Origin: Setoptus koraiensis
Lineage: Eukaryota > Arthropoda
Direction of reading: 5' to 3'
Assembly (NCBI GenBank): GCA_048013815.1
Contig: CM106586.1
Coordinates: forward strand, 19,964,001-20,028,000
Length of the DNA stretch: 64,000 nt
Made by a program: the position numbers and the translations under genes. The notes below the pieces were generated by a model that had not been told where the DNA came from, did not search any database, and worked only from the letters and a program-made list of their open reading frames with translations. Positions 57,101 to 64,000 of this stretch are shown here, in pieces (the stretch's first letter is position 1; every line of letters begins with the position of its first letter).

Positions 57101-58941
57101 TTTTTCTTTTTAGCTCCATCATAATCCAAAACAGAAATAAGTCAGTTGTGAAGATGTGCAGATGTAAAGAATTGATTGGCAAAATTGACCGCCATCACTG
57201 TTGCGCTCGACCAATTGTGGAGGAGTCTGGACTGGCCAGGCTCATGATGATGATACTCGCTCCTCGGAGTTCTGGTGCACACACACACACACACACACAC
57301 ACAGATTATTAGCTCAGAAGTAGATTGAACTGTTTTAATTGGAGAAACATTGTTACAATGAAGAATCGATTCTCTATCAAGTGGCAACAGCGCATCGGTC
57401 GATAAAGAATCGAATGGTTGTTGCTGCATCGGTGCCAAATGCAGCAAACAATTTCAATTTATTACCATGATTAATAGTAATGATGCGAGAAAGGAATAAG
57501 AATAAAGCAGAAACCAATACAAAGCTACCAGGCAGCAAAGAATTAATGCAATTGGTATCTGGTTGCCTCTTGTTCTCTTCATTCAACTATTGCCTATCTG
57601 CAGCCAAAAACAACAACAATGGCCTGTAGTGGCCGTTATATTGTTGTGCGATGCTTCATGTACGATAATATAATCAGCATAATCATGCTGATCGACTTTC
57701 TTTTCTCTCTCGCTCTCATCCATGACTTGGATAATATCTGACTGACTGACCGCCCGAAATAAACAAAAAGCCCAATGTCTTTATGTGATCACGCGCGCTT
57801 AATTATGTATTTTGGGCTTGTTACAACGCCGGTCCCCGGTCGATTCGGTTGCAGCAGCAGTAGCCAGCAGCCAAAAGCCAGCAGCCAGAAAAGTGACTCA
57901 GTCAGTGGCCAATGATTGATTCTTCATCCTTTGTTGCGTAAACGCCATGTATTGGCGATTTGGAGCGAGGGAAAACAATTGCATTATCATAATATTCATG
58001 ATGGCGCTATTACATGCGTTGTACACTCCAGTTGGTCTACGTCTAGTGAATGCACACATTCAAATTGAACAAATTCCCGCAGCTTAATTATTGCAACCTA
58101 GTCGTATCATTGATAAAATGCAGCCGAGTCGAGTTCCGAGTCAGCATGACAAGTCAGTGGGAAATATTGATTAACGGTTAGCGGTTTGTCTGTGTGTGTG
58201 TGTGTGTCGTGGCGAGCAGGCAGCAGTTTGCGCAAGTTTCGCTCAGGTAACGGCGTTCGTAACGTTATTTGTATTTGAGCTGGCTATCCGGATGCACTTT
58301 CTTCCTTGGTCGCGGACACTTGCGTTTCTCCGTTTTCGAGTTTGCCATGCGTTGGCGTATGCGCGACACAATATAAATATATATATATTTATATATTTAT
58401 ACACGTGAGACATGTCAGTCAGGCAGGCACCGATAATTATAACATTATGCATTATGGTAATAACCGCAAGCTAACCGCGTTGTCATTGGTTAGGCGCACG
58501 CACTCTCGTGGCGTGGCGTGCGGTTGCTTGGTTGCAAGAAGCTTACGTTTTGCCTTCTCTCTGGGTGTGTGTGTGTGTGTGTGTGTGTGTGTCAGAGTGT
58601 GTGGGCCCAGTTACATAATACCGTTGCGTAGACCGTTGAGAGGTTACGATGGCTTTTTTTCTTTTTTCCTCGGAAGAGCTTTTGTTCCGTTTTGATCGCG
58701 CGATATGGCCGATATGGCATTCGATGCGAGTCGCTCGCTGATCGATTGACTCATTTCGGGCAAATAATCTGGCCTCATTTGGCGAGCCAACTCACACAAA
58801 TTGTCTCATCAGCATTAAGGTTTAGCATTTACAGAGTACACACATCATTGTTGAGTCATTGGTGTCATTTTTGGTGGCTCAGACACACACTTTCGCGAGC
58901 CGTGATTTCAGAAATTTAAAACCACTCATACATTATCTATA
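54154..58941. other. 4.8-kb repeat-rich region without a supportable gene
   Basis: Contains AAT runs (about 54240-54870), CAA/TTG runs (about 55100-55130, 55270-55300), CGTCGT (55210-55226), a CA tract (57278-57303) and TG tracts (58190-58206, 58565-58591). Overlapping frames on both strands around 56024-56457 show no domain. It holds the presumed promoters of SBF and the receptor-like gene. Confidence 0.45.
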
Positions 58942-60606
58942 ATGAGTAACAGAGTGGGCGACATAGCTATGGCCAACGCTGACCACAACAGCAGCAGCAA
59001 CAACAACAACGAGGCCAAAGCACCGGTGGCCAGTGTGTATCTTGAGAGAATTAAATCATTTGTAGCCAAAGCAAATGACAGCCTTAGTAATCGAGTGTGG
59101 CGCAATAGCGACCGAGACACAGATACATCATCGCAAGACGACGAATACAACGTAGCGGATATACTCACTAATAGGGCTCAAAAATTATCAGATTGTTCTA
59201 GGATATTGAATAATATTACAAAATTTTTTGCCCTGTACCCCATGGACGGTATACCATGGTTTGTGTATATTATTTACAGAGTGATACTTGTGTTTGCAGC
59301 TATGAAACGTTTAATGGACCTAATATCCATATATCAGCCAAAATTGGGCACCGTTACGGAAAATCCTATATCAAAATTGATGTATAGTCTATTTGTGCCA
59401 GCTTATATTTTGCAATTATTTTGCTCATTCACATTGACTTCATTTAACATGGGCCCATTAATTAAGATTTTAAACACAGACAGATTGTTCTTTTTGCCAA
59501 AGCAAAAATTGAAAAAAGTTGCCCTATTATTGACATTGACTATAATAGGTAATTTTGTTGCACACACCATTTTGGTACATCTTTTATTCTATGACGGCTG
59601 GCACAACGCCTTCAGCAACTCCAGCTTCATTAAGATTATCATAGACGGATATCTCACCTATTTAGTCCGTCTTACATTGTTTGGCATTTCTCCATACGAT
59701 TTCTACATTAGGATTTGTTTTGGTTTACAATTACGGGCACTAATCAATTATCACAGGGAGAGCATGATTAATTTGAACAGAATTAGCAAGCGTCAGGTAC
59801 ATCAGATGACCGGACAAGCCAACAAAGATGATGGTGAACCGCTGACGCAACAGCAACAAGATGACAACAATCGCGACAACGACAATGAAACAAAATTAAC
59901 ATTTGGCATCATACAAAAGGCCCTCAACACCATGGACGACCATTTGGAGGCGCTTAGAAAGTCGCAGGGCAACCATTTGAGCACGGTGGCGTTGAACGCC
60001 TTCATTGGGCACGGTTTCATTATATTGCTGATATATTATCAATTGACCGTTGAAAAGGACAAATATCAGAGTATGGTGTTGTTTTGTTATTTTCTCGAAT
60101 ACAACATGGGCTTCTTCTTCACCTACATAGGCGACCATTATCTCAGCTACTGTTTGCGTTTATTTGTGCAACACGTAGAGGACAACTATTACCTGATATC
60201 ATCGTCAAACAAGGCCATTCTAGATCACTCGTCAACGCCCTCGCCATCGCCATTCAGTTCGCCTAAAAAATTTTCGCCGCAACAACCTGTTCACCGCCAA
60301 CAACAACAGCAACCTGCTCGCCAGCAGCAGCATCACCACCAGCAACGCGCCGGCAACAATCATCATCATCTGCATCATCAGCATCAGCGCAAAACCGTCT
60401 CGAGGCATCATCATGCAAACGACAGAGAAAATTCCGATCTTCACGTTAGAAAGCAAGATGTCCAATTTTGCAACGAGTTCTACTATCAATTTTGTTCCCA
60501 TTTGCCTACGCCCTGGTCGCATGTTACATTTACGACTCATCTACATCTAATTAGGACATTTGTGACGCTCATAGCAGCGCAACTGTTATTCACAGATCAT
60601 CACTAG
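58942..60606 (+). CDS. Seven-transmembrane protein, gustatory-receptor-like
   Basis: A 554-residue single-exon protein with a ~100-residue hydrophilic N-terminus. By eye there are seven hydrophobic helices, near 106-128, 146-168, 192-217, 232-262, 348-370, 378-400 and 531-549. The last helix at the extreme C-terminus (LIRTFVTLIAAQLLFTDHH) recalls the TY-hydrophobic-QF signature of arthropod gustatory receptors, with one spacing difference. The preceding FYYQFCSHLPTPW would be the usual pre-TM7 segment. Such receptors are ligand-gated cation channels on chemosensory neurons. A Gln/Asn/Asp-rich loop lies between helices 4 and 5, and a ~110-residue loop with a His/Gln run between helices 6 and 7. 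Intronless structure is unusual for the family. It could instead be another multi-pass family. Confidence 0.55.
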   Translation: MSNRVGDIAMANADHNSSSNNNNEAKAPVASVYLERIKSFVAKANDSLSNRVWRNSDRDTDTSSQDDEYNVADILTNRAQKLSDCSRILNNITKFFALYPMDGIPWFVYIIYRVILVFAAMKRLMDLISIYQPKLGTVTENPISKLMYSLFVPAYILQLFCSFTLTSFNMGPLIKILNTDRLFFLPKQKLKKVALLLTLTIIGNFVAHTILVHLLFYDGWHNAFSNSSFIKIIIDGYLTYLVRLTLFGISPYDFYIRICFGLQLRALINYHRESMINLNRISKRQVHQMTGQANKDDGEPLTQQQQDDNNRDNDNETKLTFGIIQKALNTMDDHLEALRKSQGNHLSTVALNAFIGHGFIILLIYYQLTVEKDKYQSMVLFCYFLEYNMGFFFTYIGDHYLSYCLRLFVQHVEDNYYLISSSNKAILDHSSTPSPSPFSSPKKFSPQQPVHRQQQQQPARQQQHHHQQRAGNNHHHLHHQHQRKTVSRHHHANDRENSDLHVRKQDVQFCNEFYYQFCSHLPTPWSHVTFTTHLHLIRTFVTLIAAQLLFTDHH

Positions 60607-63600
60607 ACTCTAGTGACCGGGCTCTGCGGACTAGAGTGACTTTTTGACTTTTAATAATATTCTATCTCTCTATCTTTATCTCTTTAGATGCTCATCTCAC
60701 TTAACTCAATTAATTCTATTTGCAACTCGGAATTTGGCGAACAAAAACGGAATAAATGGCAATCAATGGCATTGCAGCAGCATGGTCGCAATGGCGATAA
60801 AGCGACCAGTGCTGCAAGTCGGCCAACATTGGCCGCTTCAGTACTAACAGCAACAATAAAAACAAATCAATCAATCAATACCTGATTCATTAGTGAATTC
60901 AGCCTTCTCTTCACCGCACTCAATGGCGAGCTTCTTCTTCTTTTATTGTAATGCGGGCGCTCTTCTGGCGCCCATGCACCGGACACTGTCGACTATATCG
61001 CGTTGGGCAGCATGTGAATTGGGCACTATTACTTTAAAGCAATTTAATGAACTTGAAAGATTGCAATATTGTTGTTGAATGATCGATCGAGTATAAATCA
61101 TCAATGCAATGAGATAATTTGCGAACGGGTTCAGCTAACAACTTGGCGGCCATAAACATTAATCGTTAGCGTATTTTATTGGCCCTCGATGAAAATGCCA
61201 TCATATTATTCTGCTGCATAGTGTGGCGAGTTTAGCTGAGCTTTCGCTCTTGTGTGTTTAATTAGTTAGTCAGTCAATTGATGATAAAGAAGGGCTGACA
61301 CCCAGTGGAAAGAAAAGAAGCGCTTGCATGATGCCAGCACTACCCACTAGTCTGATGCAATGTGTGCATATTAGATGATGACGATAATCGTCCCGCGGGC
61401 CGCGCCACACACAACATGAAACAATCAGGTGTCTATAAGGTGAACAAATCTCCCAAATACCGTTATATATCGGCGCCGAAGACTTTCTCCGCCTTGCGAC
61501 AGGTATTGTGAATGAATTGTGTGTTTGTGTGTTAATTGTTGCAGAAACAACAGAGACTTTTGAGCTAATGGCCTCAATTGTTGAATCACTGCTGTGTTTT
61601 TGGCAGCCATTTAATTTGCACTTATTGCCACATGGTGCTGGCAAGATCTGACAATTAAACACATACATTATTTGTAGTATTGCTATTATTGGTTGCGCCA
61701 CTGCAGGCTCTCTCAGCTGGTCGACCGGCCGGCTAGCTTGACGCCCACACCAATGGTAGACTGATGATAAATAGACTGGTGAAATGGTTCGGCTGAAGGG
61801 CGGCTGTTCCGCGGGGCGACCCCATGATGATATACGAATGGCGCTCGGATCGACTAGGGCCAATTTGTTTGCTGTCTCGCTGTTGCTGCTACCTCTCTAA
61901 CTTGTAAATGTACCAACTTGTAATAGTTTACAACAAAGAAAAAGCAGCTAACCAAATGGAACAATAATTTTCGTTAAAACTGCCATACAGTCAATATTGG
62001 CAGTGGGTTAAGCCACCACACAATGCAGCGCCCTAATAGTGCAAATCATGTCGGTCAGCAATCGGCGGAATGGGAGCCACGCGAATAAATTTCCAACAGA
62101 CTATCATTATCACTATCATCATTATTATTACCCTGTGAAAAGGTAAAAATTAGAAACATTTGAGACGCAACAGCATACGCAATACACTTGTCGGCTTGGC
62201 TTGCATACCTGTATACGGCTGGGCTCGGATGGCAAGGCCGCAATGCCGTAAGGAGTGTCCGTGTTTGGCTAATTTCGATTAATCGTGAATAGATTGCCGC
62301 TACTCCGAGCCCAAGTTTGCCCGGTCTGTGCATATCATGCTGTCCATTAGAGATGATGTTAGTTATGATGATGATGAGATCAACACTTGCACATTAGCCT
62401 TAATTTAGCGTCTTGTATGCCGTCTCGTCTTGTCGGTGTTAGCGTGTGATATACTCTTTCGCGCACATATACTTAGGTCTACTATCGGGCAGCAAGCCGA
62501 TCGCCATTACATGATACTACACAAGAGCACACAGTAATCAGCGAGATTGTTATTATCGAAAGGCAGCAGAGCCAACAAAGACGCTTGTGCTGCGACCGCT
62601 GATGATGATGATGATGATTATCTAATCAATTTACGGCCAAATATTAAATATTGTAGATATTTTTTGAGTATATGTGCTGGCTCGCAACAATTTAATTTCT
62701 GGCCAGCTCTCTTTACGGCTGCTCGGCTTCATGTTGTAATGGTTATCTGATTAAGCGCCGGTGCCATCAAGCCAAACTGCCTACCTATGCTTTCGAGCGG
62801 CCAGAGTTGTTGTCGAGCCAGGGTTGTTGCGCGCCCACCGAGACACGAGAAGCTGGCCAGCTAAACAGTGTGAGTGTCCGGCGCGCTGTCCCGCATCAAC
62901 TGACGAACAACATCACCTGATGTGTGCGGCATCAGCAACAACAACGACAGCAACAGCCACATTTGCAGCGAGAAAATCAGATTTGGAGTGCCGCAACAGT
63001 GCTGAGCAGTCACGAAGGCCCGATAGCCGCAAGTGATGCTGGCAGACAAACACGAATCAAGTTTATTGAGCCACAAACGGATGACTCGGCTATTTAGCCG
63101 TCTCATTGTGTTTATTGATATTATTTTATATTATCCTCTCTCTCTCTCTCTCGCCCTCAACAACCCTTTCTTCGGCTGCTAACATGCGATTGTTGTTCGC
63201 CGGCAAGCCATCCACAAGCGCTCAGAGGGCGCACAGTTGCCCAGTGTGGATCGGGGTGGCAGTGTGCTGCTGCTGGCAGTCTCAAAGGAAGTCTAAATAG
63301 ATAAAATAGTGGCGTCTCCATTGCCGTTGCTGCTGCTGTTGTTTGTTGAATGGGAGAATGACGTAACAGAAGCGAAACATTCTCGTTTATTTACGTTAAT
63401 AAAACGCTTTTCCATCGCTACACACACACACATTGTGAGTTTTCAGGTTTGTTTTTGCCGCTGCGGCCGGCAATGGCCACAAACCCAGCGCAACGCCACC
63501 GACCAAACAACTTCCACTTATTACTCTTGCCACACTCATGATGGCCACACTCTCTTGCATGATGACCGCACTCTCTTGCATGATGACCACACTTTCTTGC

Positions 63601-64000
63601 ATGATGACCACACTCTCTTGCAAAGAGAGAAAGAAATAAATAAAAATTGTAACAACAATGAATTTGGCGTTCGGGCTGAAATTGAACGGCCACTCTCAGC
63701 GCTGCCACTTGAGATGTGCAAGTCGCGAGCGATGGCCACTCGGTCGTCCGGTCATCTCGCTCACCAGTGCATATCGTCTCCGTGTCCCTGCCGAGCCACT
63801 GTATTACAGTGACTGTAAGCCCGATGGCGTATGCAAACACCCTTGGTCGGCCGTCAGTTTGTTGATTTGTTTGTTGATTCAATTATTTCGTTCGAGCCGG
63901 CTTGTTGTTGAGCTGCTGTCGCCGTCTGCCGGTGTAACCGCAGCCGGGCCAACCGGCGGCCGTTAGCGGCAGCCGTCACAATTGTTGTTCTACTTGTTGT
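60607..64000. other. Gene-free right end
   Basis: No supportable gene. It contains a GATGAT run (about 62600-62620), a CT tract (about 63136-63152), CAACGACAGCAACA-type runs (about 62938-62960) and the 21-nt minisatellite at 63538-63621. Frames on both strands overlap and are simple-sequence or arginine/serine-rich translations. Confidence 0.45.
63538..63621 (+). repeat. 21-nt minisatellite, four copies
   Basis: Four contiguous 21-base units start ATGATGRCCRCACTYTCT and differ at only three positions. Both strands keep long frames across it because the unit is a multiple of three. Confidence 0.92.

Noticed and set aside
1-64000. Virus-like or LTR elements, LINE reverse transcriptase, transposon terminal repeats
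   Set aside because: No reverse transcriptase, integrase, capsid or long terminal repeat was seen; the only transposon-derived sequence is the single-copy THAP gene.

Overview
The window is animal nuclear DNA, most probably from an arthropod. Coding regions are interrupted by GT-AG introns. The gene set is metazoan: Orai, the CHIC family, Rbfox, SBF/MTMR13, FEN1, the V-ATPase c'' subunit and SUCLA2. The protease matches, as I recall it, the arthropod CG8170 type. Gene density is high, introns are few, and where a gene has a single intron it usually lies near the 5' end; several long genes, including a 2116-codon SBF homologue, have none. This suits a small-genome chelicerate such as an acariform or eriophyoid mite, but that placement is inference. 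I see no rRNA, tRNA, CRISPR array or virus-like element.

Left block (1-14.3 kb): the 3' part of a gamma-butyrobetaine dioxygenase; a tandem pair of small genes (SARAH-domain, then COMM-domain) separated by only 28 bases; lysosomal phospholipase A2 (PLA2G15); FEN1, with a possible micro-gene head to head; a CHIC1/2 homologue; the N-terminal half of a JARID2-like PRC2 cofactor without visible ARID or JmjC exons; and a secreted cysteine-rich protein.

Second block (16-33.5 kb): a six-exon membrane-anchored clip-type serine protease (CG8170-like) on the minus strand, then about 9 kb without a supportable gene, rich in microsatellites and hairpins, then the Orai calcium channel.

Third block (34-54.2 kb), dense: SUCLA2, a THAP protein derived from a P-element transposase, a coiled-coil protein (possibly shugoshin-like), a TSSK-like kinase, V-ATPase c'', an intronless Rbfox-type RNA-binding protein, a small membrane protein, adenylate kinase 6, a coiled-coil protein, a shortened FASTK-family protein and SBF/MTMR13.

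Last block (54.2-64 kb): mostly gene-free and repeat-rich, around one intronless seven-transmembrane protein resembling gustatory receptors.

Most genes are housekeeping neighbours with no shared pathway. The points most worth a second look are the kinase stop codon, which sits in the exact tobamovirus-type read-through context (TAG CAA TTA) and is followed by 36 open codons; the JARID2 N-terminal half without its enzyme-like half; the SARAH/COMM tandem; and a perfect 22-bp hairpin at 30996-31051.
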